DNA of 64,000 nt. It comes from an uncultured Eubacteriales bacterium (GTDB lineage: Bacteria; Bacillota; Clostridia; Lachnospirales; Lachnospiraceae). The position numbers and the translations under genes were made by a program. Positions within the stretch are counted from its first letter, which is position 1; each line of letters opens with the position of its first letter. Location: contig CATOIK010000003.1 in assembly GCA_951800645.1 (NCBI GenBank), forward strand, positions 96,805-160,804, in the 5' to 3' direction. This document shows, in pieces, positions 17,654 to 25,773 of this stretch. The notes beneath the pieces were generated by a model, which made no database searches, was not told where the DNA came from, and worked only from the letters and a program-made list of their open reading frames with translations.

Positions 17654-18808
17654 TTACAGCTCCTGCCCTTTTTCAGCTTCCTGCGCCGCCTTCTTTCGCT
17701 CCAGCCTTGCATTTACATTCTCCCGCAAAAGAGCGTAAAATACAGAGGTCAGAGGAATAAAGATCAACATGCCTACCAGGCCCATCAGACTGCCGCCCAG
17801 GGTTACTGCCACCAGCACCCAGATAGAAGGAAGTCCCACAGAACCGCCTACTACATAAGGGTAGATCAGGTTGCCCTCCACCTGCTGCAGCACCAAAAAC
17901 ACGGCAATAAAAATCAATGCCTGTACCGGACTTACCAGAAGAATAAGGAATGCGCCTACCGCACATCCGATAAATGCGCCGAAAATAGGAATCAGCGCAG
18001 TAAAGGCAATCAGTACGCCGATCAACAATACATAAGGCATCCGCAGAATACTTAAGGTCACAAAGAACATGCTTCCCAGTATGACCGCTTCCAGACACTG
18101 GCCGGTCAGGAAATTGGAAAAAATGTGTTCAGTCAGGGCTGCCACCTTCACAACCTGGAAAGACATCTCATCCGGCAGAAAAGCATGGCACAGCTTTTTT
18201 ACCTGGCGGGACAGGGATTCCTTCTGAAGCAGAATGTAAATGGCAAACACCAGGCCGATACCAAAGCTGGTAACGCCGTTTGCAATGCTGACTGCTGCAG
18301 ATACAGTGTTGAAAAGCACGGTACCAGCGCCGTGGCCTAAAAAGGTCAGCAGTTCCTGCATCAGTGTTCCCCAGTCTACCTGAACACTGCTGATGTAATA
18401 CTCAACTTCCGGATAATCCACAAACACCCGCTCCAGTTTCATCTGCAGTTTGGAAAAGAATAGAGGCACGCTTTTCTCCAGGCTCATAACAGTGCGGAAC
18501 AGCTCCGGAACAACCAGCACCATCACAATGGCTATCAGGCCGATTACCAGAAAAATAGTCAGCACCAGACACAATGGCCTGACCGCCTTTTTATGCTTCA
18601 TTTTAGGGCTGATGTGCTTCTCCAAAAACCGCATAGGCACATTCAGCACAAAGCCGATAGCTCCACCCACTAAAAATGGCGTTAAAATTTTCAGGAGATA
18701 GGTGCAGATTAACAGCACAACCTGATAATTGACTGCCGCCACCACTACGGCTACGGCAAACAGAATCAGCCCGCGGATTTTGCGGACTGTGTCTTTACTC
18801 AGTTCCAT
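17654..18808 (-). CDS. AI-2E family transporter (YtvI/PerM-like membrane protein)
   Basis: A 384-residue membrane protein with about seven to eight hydrophobic helices and the AI-2E/UPF0118 C-terminal pattern: LTALIPIFGAFIGCAVGAF-like turn (here FTALIPIFGAFIGCAVG), then LVLQQVEGNLIYPYVVGGSVGLPSIWVLVAVTLGGSLMGLVGMLIFIPL split over ~60 residues. Family members export autoinducer-2 or act as Na+(Li+)/H+ exchangers, and some clostridial and Bacillus relatives (YtvI) are sporulation genes; the substrate cannot be read from sequence. The C-terminus is basic and coiled (ARLERKKAAQEAEKG). It is the first gene of a short run with the P1 peptidase. Confidence 0.85.
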   Translation of the reverse strand: MELSKDTVRKIRGLILFAVAVVVAAVNYQVVLLICTYLLKILTPFLVGGAIGFVLNVPMRFLEKHISPKMKHKKAVRPLCLVLTIFLVIGLIAIVMVLVVPELFRTVMSLEKSVPLFFSKLQMKLERVFVDYPEVEYYISSVQVDWGTLMQELLTFLGHGAGTVLFNTVSAAVSIANGVTSFGIGLVFAIYILLQKESLSRQVKKLCHAFLPDEMSFQVVKVAALTEHIFSNFLTGQCLEAVILGSMFFVTLSILRMPYVLLIGVLIAFTALIPIFGAFIGCAVGAFLILLVSPVQALIFIAVFLVLQQVEGNLIYPYVVGGSVGLPSIWVLVAVTLGGSLMGLVGMLIFIPLTSVFYALLRENVNARLERKKAAQEAEKGQEL

Positions 18809-18853
18809 AAGCGTTTCCCTCTTTCTGTATCATTTATTTCCAGTCTATTCCTA

Positions 18854-18881
18854 ATTATACACTGCCTGTCCTTTTCTGCAA
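18854..18881 (-). promoter_or_regulatory. Candidate promoter of the AI-2E transporter gene
   Basis: On the minus strand TTGCAG and a perfect TATAAT are 16 bases apart, about 45 bases before the ATG. Confidence 0.6.
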
Positions 18882-18977
18882 CCGAAAAAAATAAACTTTT
18901 TTTCACAAAAACATGGCAACTGTGACAGGCTGCCTGACATAAGATGGAGTGTAAATAAGTTTTTGGAGGAACAAATT

Positions 18978-19196
18978 ATGAGTGATTTAGCAGCTACCAA
19001 CTGCGGATGTGGATGCGAGTGTAATGCTGGAGGAAACAGCGGCAACGCAATCTGGCTGATTCTGATCCTGTGCTGCTGCTGCGGTAACGGCTTCGGAAGC
19101 AGCGGCGGATGTGGATGCGAACATAACGGCTGCGACTGGATCTGGATTATTCTGCTGCTGTGCTGCTGCGGCGGACACAACAATTTCTTCTGCTAA
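18978..19196 (+). CDS. Small Cys/Gly-rich membrane-like protein with an internal duplication
   Basis: A 72-residue protein starting MSDLAATNCGCGCECN. GGAGG lies eight bases before this ATG; an upstream in-frame ATG at 18963 overlaps the ribosome site and is rejected. It contains two copies of one module: a Cys/Gly cluster (CGCGCECN; CGCEHNGC), then a strongly hydrophobic stretch with Trp and Ile (AIWLILIL; DWIWIILLL), then a run of three or four Cys and Gly (CCCCGNG; CCCGG). Similar Lachnospiraceae proteins are labelled 'chorion class high-cysteine' in databases only because of composition. The function is unknown; metal binding or a role in a spore or membrane layer is conceivable. A strong terminator follows, so the gene is expressed alone. 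Confidence 0.8.
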   Translation: MSDLAATNCGCGCECNAGGNSGNAIWLILILCCCCGNGFGSSGGCGCEHNGCDWIWIILLLCCCGGHNNFFC

Positions 19197-19220
19197 ATTG
19201 AAAGCAGTCTAAAACGGAAC

Positions 19221-19250
19221 AAGGGCCCCCTCCAAACGAGGGGGCCCTTT
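19221..19250. terminator. Strong terminator after the Cys-rich gene
   Basis: A perfect 12-bp stem, AAGGGCCCCCTC with GAGGGGGCCCTT, around CAAAC, ending in TTT. It lies 24 bases after the stop and before the converging 52-aa gene, and can act in both directions. Confidence 0.9.
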
Positions 19251-19267
19251 CCCTGTTATGACAGCCG

Positions 19268-19426
19268 TCATTTCTCTCTGGTGTTTTCCTGCCTTTCTCC
19301 CCTGCCCCGGCTCCACTTCTGTTTCCGGCTCTCTGCTGTCTCCTCTGCAAACCGTTTCTTTCCGGCCTCGCAGGCTTCATCAATCTCGTACACGGCATTG
19401 CCATCTATAATCAATCGGGTACTCAT
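19268..19426 (-). CDS. Small charged protein of 52 residues, unknown function
   Basis: An ORF below usual size limits. It starts MSTRLIIDGNAVYEIDEAC and ends GERQENTREK. GGAGGAG lies six bases before the ATG, as good a ribosome site as any in the window, which is the main reason to call it. The first 20 residues could form a small beta hairpin; the rest is a basic, helix-forming, Arg/Lys/Glu-rich tail that holds one Cys and one Trp. I do not recognise the family. It is divergent from the next small gene and converges on the Cys-rich gene, with the strong terminator between them. Confidence 0.6.
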   Translation of the reverse strand: MSTRLIIDGNAVYEIDEACEAGKKRFAEETAESRKQKWSRGRGERQENTREK

Positions 19427-19519
19427 AATATTCTCCTCCTGTACTTACATCTTATGCTTCCGCATGTTTCTGGGAAACGGTGCATATATTGTTTCAAAGC
19501 AGAAAAGGATTGTCTCTCT

Positions 19520-19855
19520 ATGAATGAAGAAAAAACACCAAATATTCAGATGACAGAATTTGATTCCATGGTGGCAGAGCCCAGGCTACAGATGATCAAG
19601 GCGGCCATCCCCTACCTTCCCCTGCCTCAGCAGCGGCTCATGTCCATAATGGTAAAAATGCAGGAATTAAACCATATTCGTTCCCTGTATGCAGAAGGAG
19701 AACTGTCGGCCATGGGCCTGTCATCAGGTTCCCGCCAGACCTCTTTTGTAGAAATCATCCAGGCTATGAAACCTTACGCAGGCCCAAAAGAGCGTGAAAT
19801 GATTGAGATGTTTGAAAATCTCCAGATCATGCTTCAGGCCATGCAGACCACATAA
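19520..19855 (+). CDS. Conserved-looking small helical protein, unknown function (first of a pair)
   Basis: A 111-residue protein beginning MNEEKTPNIQMTEFD. It is predicted mostly helical with a polar N-terminus, a core RLQMIKAAIPYLPLPQQRLMSIMVKMQEL (given here as the block around residues 25-50), and a Met-rich C-terminus (MFENLQIMLQAMQT). No signal peptide, membrane segment or catalytic motif is seen. An AAAGGA lies ten bases before the ATG. An upstream in-frame ATG at 19454 would add residues overlapping the divergent gene's promoter region and is less likely. The next gene starts 14 bases downstream; the two share short phrases (PRLQ) and helical character and are probably one unit. Confidence 0.65.
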   Translation: MNEEKTPNIQMTEFDSMVAEPRLQMIKAAIPYLPLPQQRLMSIMVKMQELNHIRSLYAEGELSAMGLSSGSRQTSFVEIIQAMKPYAGPKEREMIEMFENLQIMLQAMQTT

Positions 19856-19869
19856 TTTCAGGAGGAGCC

Positions 19870-20157
19870 ATGAATTTTGAACAGTTAAAAAAAGACCCCC
19901 GTTTACAGCAGATGGATCCGGAAAAGCTTCAGTATATTACCGGTTTCGCCGAGCGCATCTCCACCATGCCCAAGGAGCAGATTCTTCCTGCCTTCTTAAA
20001 CCTGCAGATGGACGCTTCCAATAAGCACATCCGCTTTTCCGACGCTGAGACAGAGGTTCTGGTGTCCATTCTAAGCTCCGGCATGACGCCGGCGGAAAAA
20101 AAGAAGCTGGAAACCCTTCGCATGTTAGCTAAAAAACTGGCTGCCAGGTCTTCCTGA
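19870..20157 (+). CDS. Small helical protein, unknown function (second of a pair)
   Basis: A 95-residue protein with GGAGG just before the ATG. The sequence starts MNFEQLKKDPRLQQMDPEK and carries ISTMPKEQILPAFLNLQ, then a C-terminal SGMTPAEKKKLETLRMLAKKL helix. It looks wholly helical, soluble and basic at the end. I do not recognise it. Its length, composition and the shared DPRLQ/EPRLQ start make it a partner or distant paralogue of the preceding gene. The terminator hairpin overlaps its stop codon, so it is the last gene of the unit. Confidence 0.7.
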   Translation: MNFEQLKKDPRLQQMDPEKLQYITGFAERISTMPKEQILPAFLNLQMDASNKHIRFSDAETEVLVSILSSGMTPAEKKKLETLRMLAKKLAARSS

Positions 20158-20168
20158 CAGCCAGTTTT
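20134..20168. terminator. Terminator overlapping the end of the small-protein pair
   Basis: AAAACTGGCTG pairs with CAGCCAGTTTT across the stop codon. A- and T-tracts at the two ends suit both the plus-strand pair and the converging L,D-transpeptidase gene. Confidence 0.8.
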
Positions 20169-20194
20169 CCATGCTGCTGTTTCTGCACTCTTGT

Positions 20195-21010
20195 TTACTC
20201 CAGTACAGCCCCGGTAACTTCCGGCAAAATTACAATCTTTGCCGCTCCGTCCAGCTGCCGTGCCAGGGGCTTCATATTTGCCTCCGGAATGGCAATACAG
20301 CCTTCCGTCCAGGTCTTCCAATCGTGATAGCAGTGCAGGAATATGGCAGAGCCTTTTCCCGGCGTCCGCTCCTGGGTGTTGTAGTTAAGAGCCAGACTGT
20401 AACGATACTGCGGCACTACGCTCATCAGATGCTCTGCAGACTTCCAGTCTTTTTCCACCTGTCTGGTGCTCACCATCTGATTGTAGTAGATGCTGTCAGA
20501 ATCATCTACCCAGTAGTCATACTGGTCCAGCTGCTTATAAGGCAGCTTCGCCCCCGGATTTTCCAGGGTTCCGAAAGCCTGGATAAAGCTGTAGGTGCCA
20601 ACCGGCGTCCGCCGGTCTCCCTCCCGCTTATCCACAGACATGCCGTTATGGCCGCAGTAGCCGTCTACTACAAATTCTTCGTTCCAGTCAGCCGAGTTTT
20701 CCCTGTTTTTTACATAGTACCCCAGCTTCACCTGGGAGCTGTCCATGCCGTTTCCAACTACCACCACCAGCTGTTCTACAGCCGGATCCTTTGCCGCATC
20801 CAATTCCTCCAGCCGGATTCCAAGTCCATTTAAAGCTGCCATTTCCGCTTCCTCCTGTGTACTCTGAACCGCCGCCGGCTCCGCCTGTCTTTTGGCTCCC
20901 TGCCCAGATACAATGACCGGAGATGAAGCTGCAAATGCTGCCATTCCCCAGACTGCAAGGCTGCCAAAAGCCAGGACAAAAGCTGCTGCCTTCTTTCCGA
21001 ATTTTCTCAT
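20195..21010 (-). CDS. Secreted L,D-transpeptidase-like protein (YkuD fold)
   Basis: A 271-residue protein with a signal peptide (basic MRKFGKK, then a hydrophobic core ending AAFAASS near 29). The catalytic domain in the C-terminal 150 residues shows GDRRTPVGTYSF near 131-142, a block typical of YkuD-fold enzymes, and the His/Cys site as FLHCYHDWKTWTEGCIAIP (His226, Cys238). The spacing and the missing SHGC form place it in a divergent branch rather than with ErfK/YbiS. It would make 3-3 cross-links or trim peptides in the wall, by inference. It lies 12 bases downstream of leuS and has its own GAGG site, so the leuS T-box probably controls it too. Confidence 0.82.
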   Translation of the reverse strand: MRKFGKKAAAFVLAFGSLAVWGMAAFAASSPVIVSGQGAKRQAEPAAVQSTQEEAEMAALNGLGIRLEELDAAKDPAVEQLVVVVGNGMDSSQVKLGYYVKNRENSADWNEEFVVDGYCGHNGMSVDKREGDRRTPVGTYSFIQAFGTLENPGAKLPYKQLDQYDYWVDDSDSIYYNQMVSTRQVEKDWKSAEHLMSVVPQYRYSLALNYNTQERTPGKGSAIFLHCYHDWKTWTEGCIAIPEANMKPLARQLDGAAKIVILPEVTGAVLE

Positions 21011-21022
21011 GCAATTCCTCTC

Positions 21023-23434
21023 TTACCTGCAAACGATGTTGATAATCCGTCCCGGAACATAAATCTCTTTTACAATAGCTCCGGTAATCTTATCTGCTAC
21101 GGCTGCCTTACCTGCTGCAATGGCGTCCTCCCTGGACACATCTGCCGGCAGGGACACAACGCCGCGGGCCTTACCGTTTACCTGCACGCCGATTTCAATC
21201 TCATCGTCCTTCATTTCATCCTCGTTCCACTCCGGCCACTGAGCATGGAATACGGTGTCTGTGCCGCCCAGCTGCTGCCACAGCTCCTCGCTGATATGAG
21301 GCGCAAAGGGAGCCAGAAGGATTACAAAGGTCTTTAAGGTCTCTTTATCGATGCCGCCGGTCTTCTTAGCCAGTTCAATAAACTTGTTATTGTACTCCAT
21401 AAAGCCGGAAACTACAGTATTTAAGTTAAACTGATCAAAGCGCTGTTCAATGTCGTATACCAGCTTGTGACGCAGTCGAACCATCTCTTTCGTAGCCATA
21501 ATATCTTTATCCAGGCTGTCCTGAATCAGGTTGTAGAACCGGCTTAAGAACCGGGAAACACCTTCGATGCCCCGCTCATCCCACTCTGCATCCAGCTCCG
21601 GCGGGCCTACAAACAGCTCGTACATTCTTAAAGCATCACAGCCATAATCCCGTACCAGGTCATCCGGGGAAACCACATTTCCTTTGGATTTACTCATCTT
21701 GATGCCGTTCTTGCCGGTAATCATGCCCTGGTTAAACAGCTTCTTAAACGGCTCGTCAAAATCTACCACGCCGATGTCATGCAGGAACTTGGTGTAGAAC
21801 CGGGAGTACAGAAGGTGCAGTACTGCATGCTCTACGCCGCCGATATACATGTCTACCGGCAGGTACTTGTCTGCCTTCTCTTTGGAAACCAGAGCTTCCT
21901 TGTTGTGGCTGTCCACATAGCGCAGGAAATACCAGGAAGAACCTGCCCACTGAGGCATGGTATTGGTCTCCCGTTTTGCCGGGCTTTTGCACACCGGACA
22001 GGTACAGTTTACCCACTCCTCAATATCTGCAAGGGGAGATTCGCCGGTGCCGGTAGGCTGATAGCTTTCTACTTCCGGTAAAGTCAGGGGAAGCTGGTCC
22101 TCCGGAACTGCCACATTGCCGCATTTCGGGCAGTGGATGATCGGGATAGGCTCGCCCCAGTAACGCTGTCTGGAGAATACCCAGTCCCGCAGCTTATAAT
22201 TAACAGTCTTTCTGCCCAGGCCTCTGGCCTCAATCATAGCCGGAGCTTCTTTTTTAAGCACAGCAGATTCCATGCCGTTCCACTCGCCGGAGTTAATCAT
22301 CACGCCGTTTGCCTCGGTGTAGGCCTCGGTCATATTCTCAATCTCCTTGCCGTCTCTGGCAATAACCTGGATAATCGGAATATCAAATTTCTTTGCGAAA
22401 GCAAAGTCACGGTCATCGTGAGCCGGAACGCACATGATAGCGCCGGTGCCGTAATCTGCCAGCACATAGTCAGAAAGCCAGATAGGCGTCTTTGCGCCGT
22501 TTAAGGGGTTGATCGCATAGGAACCGGTAAATACGCCGGTCTTCTCCTTATCCTGCATACGGTCTACATTGGAGCGCATGGAAGAATCAAAGATATACTT
22601 CTCCACTGCCTCTCTGGTCTCGTCCGTAGCCAGGCTCTTTGCCAGAGCATGCTCCGGAGCCAGTACCATAAAGGTAGCGCCGTGAAGCGTATCCGGTCTG
22701 GTGGTATAAACGGTGATCTTCTCATCCCTTCCCTCTACCGGGAAATCTACCTCTGCACCGTAGGAGCGGCCAATCCACTCGGTCTGCATCTTCTTTACCT
22801 TCTCCGGCCAGTCCAGCTTATCCAAATCGTTTAAAAGCCGGTCTGCATAAGCGGTAATCTTAAGCATCCACTGACGCAGGTTTTTCTTGGTTACCGCAGT
22901 GCCGCAGCGCTCGCAGCAGCCGTTTACTACTTCCTCGTTGGCCAGGCCGGTCTTACAGGAAGGACACCAGTTGATGGGGAACTCTTTTTCGTAAGCCAGA
23001 CCCTTCTTAAACATCTGTACAAAAATCCACTGGGTCCATTTATAAAATTCCGGATCCGTAGTATTTACTTCCATATCCCAGTCGTAAATGGCTGCGATTT
23101 CACTGATCTGACGCTTGAAGTTTTTAATGTTCTCCTCTGTGGATTTTGCCGGATGAACCCCCATCTTGATGGCATAGTTCTCTGCCGGCAGACCAAAGGC
23201 GTCCCAGCCCATGGGATGGATGACATAGTGGCCCTTTAACATCTGGTAACGGCTCCATACATCAGAGATAACATAGCCTCTCCAGTGGCCTACATGGATT
23301 CCGCTGCCGGACGGATATGGGAACATATCCAGACAGTAGTATTTCGGCTTCTTGCCGTCATTTACATTGATGGGATGTTTTTCCCAGTTTTCGCGCCACT
23401 TCTTTTCAATAGCGCTGTGGTTGTAGTTTGCCAT
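21023..23434 (-). CDS. leuS: Leucyl-tRNA synthetase
   Basis: An 803-residue class I synthetase. HIGH is HVGH in MFPYPSGSGIHVGHWRGY (near 47), the zinc-like Cys cluster NWCPSCKTGLANEEVV and CCERCGT lies at about 155-180, and the editing CP1 domain (TTRPDTLHGATFMVLAPEH; YGTGAIMCVPAHDDRD) lies mid-protein. KMSKS is KNGIKMSKSKGNVV near 575, and the C-terminal anticodon domain follows. Length fits bacterial LeuRS. AGGAGG precedes the ATG. A T-box leader upstream senses uncharged tRNA(Leu). The L,D-transpeptidase gene follows in the same transcript. Confidence 0.98.
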   Translation of the reverse strand: MANYNHSAIEKKWRENWEKHPINVNDGKKPKYYCLDMFPYPSGSGIHVGHWRGYVISDVWSRYQMLKGHYVIHPMGWDAFGLPAENYAIKMGVHPAKSTEENIKNFKRQISEIAAIYDWDMEVNTTDPEFYKWTQWIFVQMFKKGLAYEKEFPINWCPSCKTGLANEEVVNGCCERCGTAVTKKNLRQWMLKITAYADRLLNDLDKLDWPEKVKKMQTEWIGRSYGAEVDFPVEGRDEKITVYTTRPDTLHGATFMVLAPEHALAKSLATDETREAVEKYIFDSSMRSNVDRMQDKEKTGVFTGSYAINPLNGAKTPIWLSDYVLADYGTGAIMCVPAHDDRDFAFAKKFDIPIIQVIARDGKEIENMTEAYTEANGVMINSGEWNGMESAVLKKEAPAMIEARGLGRKTVNYKLRDWVFSRQRYWGEPIPIIHCPKCGNVAVPEDQLPLTLPEVESYQPTGTGESPLADIEEWVNCTCPVCKSPAKRETNTMPQWAGSSWYFLRYVDSHNKEALVSKEKADKYLPVDMYIGGVEHAVLHLLYSRFYTKFLHDIGVVDFDEPFKKLFNQGMITGKNGIKMSKSKGNVVSPDDLVRDYGCDALRMYELFVGPPELDAEWDERGIEGVSRFLSRFYNLIQDSLDKDIMATKEMVRLRHKLVYDIEQRFDQFNLNTVVSGFMEYNNKFIELAKKTGGIDKETLKTFVILLAPFAPHISEELWQQLGGTDTVFHAQWPEWNEDEMKDDEIEIGVQVNGKARGVVSLPADVSREDAIAAGKAAVADKITGAIVKEIYVPGRIINIVCR

Positions 23435-23448
23435 GATTTTTTCCTCCT

Positions 23449-23757
23449 AAAAAGCCCTGCGTCCCCGGGCTTATTTCCCAGAGACGCAGGGCTATACATT
23501 TACCTCTGCGCGGTACCACTCTGATTCACACATGTGCCGTGTGCTCTTATGGGTCTGCTAGTTTTAACAAACCGCTTCTCCTGTAACGGGGAGAGCCCGT
23601 CCTGCACTACTAAGAACAGCAGAGATTCTGCCTGTACCGTTCGCCCGGCTGCTCCGGGACCAGTTCAGCTGCCTTCCATCTCCGCCTTGCACCACCCGGC
23701 GGCTCTCTGTCCGTGTCTGTACAGCCTACTTCCTTCCCATCACTGCATTTACGCTGA
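23449..23757 (-). promoter_or_regulatory. T-box leader of leuS
   Basis: On the minus strand the antiterminator T-box AGAGTGGTACCGCG (23507-23522 region) precedes a strong terminator, AGCCCTGCGTC paired with GACGCAGGGCT, followed by TTTTT (23449-23493). A long 5' stem I region lies upstream, including the GGTGCAAGGCGG-type apical segment. A CUG codon at 23661-23663, in GAACTGG, is the candidate leucine specifier. Low leucyl-tRNA charging would favour the antiterminator and read-through into leuS. Confidence 0.92.
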
Positions 23758-23762
23758 TTCTT

Positions 23763-23791
23763 AATGTATCACAATCATGAGCCGGTGTCAA
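23763..23791 (-). promoter_or_regulatory. Promoter of the leuS T-box transcript
   Basis: On the minus strand a perfect TTGACA and TACATT are 17 bases apart, just after the end of the oligopeptide transporter operon and just before the T-box. Confidence 0.8.
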
Positions 23792-23805
23792 GATTCTTCT
23801 GCCGC

Positions 23806-24768
23806 CTAGTACAAATGGCACATTACCTTATGACCCGGCGCTGCCTCCCGCTCCTCAGGCATTTGCTGGCGGCAGATGTCCATTGCGTGGGGACAGCGGG
23901 TTGCAAAGGGACATCCGCTTCTGGATACCTCCGAAATTTTTCCAATTCCCTGATAGAGCGCATTCTTGTCTTCCATTATCACAGGCTTGGGCACTGCTGC
24001 CATCAGCACCTTGGAATAAGGATGAAGGGCATTTTTAAAGAACTCTCTGGTCTCTGCCAGCTCCACAATGCGGCCTGCATACATCACTCCTACCCGGTCG
24101 CTGATAAACCGGATAACTGACAAATCGTGAGAGATAAAAAGGTAGGACAGCTTCCGCTCCTCCTTCAGCCGTTTCATCAGGTTCAGCACCTGAGCCTGCA
24201 CCGACACATCCAGTGCAGATACCGGCTCGTCGCAGACCACAAACTCCGGCGATACGGAAATGGCCTTTGCAATTCCAATTCTCTGCCGCTGTCCGCCGGA
24301 AAACTCGTGAGGATATTTCTTCTTATACATGGGAGAGAAGCCTACTTCCTCCATGATAGTGTCGATCTTGTCATCCAGCTCCCCTTTGCCGATGCCCGGA
24401 TTGTGTAGTAGAATAGGCTCTGCCAGAGACCGTTCCACTGTCCACCTGGGGTCCAGACAGGAGTTGGCGTTCTGGAACACCATCTGCATTTTCTGACGGT
24501 AGGGCCGCATCTCGTCCTCGCTTAAATCCAGGATGTTGGTTCCCCGAAACAGCACCTCTCCTGCAGTAGGCTCATGAAGCCGCAGCACCGCCCGCCCGGT
24601 GGTGGACTTGCCGCAGCCGGACTCTCCCACAATGCCCAGGGTCTCCTGCTCATCTACATGAAAGGAAATGTCATTGACTGCCTTTACTGTCTCCGGAGTG
24701 CCGCCGAAAATTCTCTTTTTATTGATGTAAAACTTGCTTAAATGCTTTACTTCCAGTAATGTGCTCAT
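23806..24768 (-). CDS. Oligopeptide/dipeptide ABC transporter ATP-binding protein (OppF type)
   Basis: A 320-residue ATPase. Walker A is GESGCGKST near 50, the ABC signature is FSGGQRQRIGIAKA near 158, and Walker B is FVVCDEPVSALD near 178. The C-terminal oligopeptide-transporter domain contains CPFATRCPHAMDIC and CRQQMPEE, a Cys-rich segment that can hold an iron-sulfur cluster in this family. The start at 24768 makes a four-base ATGA overlap with the OppD-type gene, with GGAGG upstream; a longer start at 24795 lacks support. It is the last gene of the transporter operon and energises peptide uptake with its OppD-type partner. Confidence 0.93.
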   Translation of the reverse strand: MSTLLEVKHLSKFYINKKRIFGGTPETVKAVNDISFHVDEQETLGIVGESGCGKSTTGRAVLRLHEPTAGEVLFRGTNILDLSEDEMRPYRQKMQMVFQNANSCLDPRWTVERSLAEPILLHNPGIGKGELDDKIDTIMEEVGFSPMYKKKYPHEFSGGQRQRIGIAKAISVSPEFVVCDEPVSALDVSVQAQVLNLMKRLKEERKLSYLFISHDLSVIRFISDRVGVMYAGRIVELAETREFFKNALHPYSKVLMAAVPKPVIMEDKNALYQGIGKISEVSRSGCPFATRCPHAMDICRQQMPEEREAAPGHKVMCHLY

Positions 24769-25739
24769 TTCCCGCCCTCCAGTACATACCAGCACCGGCA
24801 GCTATGGCCCTCAGAAACGGGCTCCAACTGCGGCATGCTGTGTCTGCATTTTTCCATACATTTGGAACACCGGGGCGCAAAAGAACAGCCCTCAATCTTC
24901 TCCGTCACAGCAGGAACCATGCCCGGTATGGTATTTAACAGTTCTTCGTCCTCATCCAGCTTGGGAATACATCCCAACAGCCCTTTCGTATAGAAGTGTC
25001 TGGGATTTTCAAACAGCTCCTTCACCGGCGCTGTCTCCACGATCTGACCGAAATACATTACTGCAACCCGGTCGCAGATCTGGGCCACTACCCCTAAGTT
25101 ATGGGTGATCAGGATAATGGAAGTATCGTACTTTTCTTTCAGCTCATTCATCAGCTTTAAGATCTGGGCCTGAATGGTCACATCCAGGGCTGTGGTAGGC
25201 TCGTCGGCAATCAGGATCCGGGGATTGCAGGATAAACTCATAGCGATCATGACCCGCTGCAGCATACCGCCAGAAAGCTGAAAGGGATAGGATTTCACGA
25301 TCCGCTCCGGCCGCTCAATGCCCATGTCCGTCAAAAGCTTTACTGCACGGGCCAGTGCCTCTTTCCTGGAGATTTTCATGTGCGGCAGCATCATCTCCAC
25401 CATCTGGTTTCCGATGGTGAAAAGAGGATTTAAGGCTGTCATAGGCTCCTGAAAAATCATGGAAATCTTTCCGCCCCGCAGCGCCCGTTTTTCCGCCTCC
25501 GGCAGATGAAGAATGTCTCTGCCTTCAAAAATGGCCTGGCCCTGGGACACCCGTACCTTGGGTCCTAACAGGCCCGTAAGGGAAAGGGATGTCAGGCTCT
25601 TTCCGCAGCCTGACTCTCCCACCAGTCCTAAGGTCTCTCCCTTCTGAAGTTCAAAGTCCACCCCATTTACAGCCTCAAAAGTGCCGTAATCCATTTTTAT
25701 CTCTGTATGCAAATTCTGTACCTTTAAAATCGGTTCCAT
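24765..25739 (-). CDS. Oligopeptide/dipeptide ABC transporter ATP-binding protein (OppD type)
   Basis: A 324-residue ATPase. Walker A is GESGCGKSLT near 39-48, the signature is LSGGMLQRVMIAM near 155, and Walker B is ILIADEPTTALD near 177. The C-terminal segment has CSFAPRCSKCMEKCRHSMPQ, the usual Cys cluster of OppD/DppD proteins. It lies 34 bases after the solute-binding protein gene and overlaps the OppF-type gene by four bases. It pairs with that protein to form the asymmetric ATPase dimer of the importer. Confidence 0.93.
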   Translation of the reverse strand: MEPILKVQNLHTEIKMDYGTFEAVNGVDFELQKGETLGLVGESGCGKSLTSLSLTGLLGPKVRVSQGQAIFEGRDILHLPEAEKRALRGGKISMIFQEPMTALNPLFTIGNQMVEMMLPHMKISRKEALARAVKLLTDMGIERPERIVKSYPFQLSGGMLQRVMIAMSLSCNPRILIADEPTTALDVTIQAQILKLMNELKEKYDTSIILITHNLGVVAQICDRVAVMYFGQIVETAPVKELFENPRHFYTKGLLGCIPKLDEDEELLNTIPGMVPAVTEKIEGCSFAPRCSKCMEKCRHSMPQLEPVSEGHSCRCWYVLEGGK

Positions 25740-25773
25740 AGCCTACCTCAAATTTTTGTATAGTTGCTCCGGT

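Noticed and set aside
19147..19404. An 85-codon minus-strand frame opposite the Cys-rich gene and terminator
   Set aside because: It runs through the strong terminator hairpin and overlaps the better-supported 52-residue gene in another frame.
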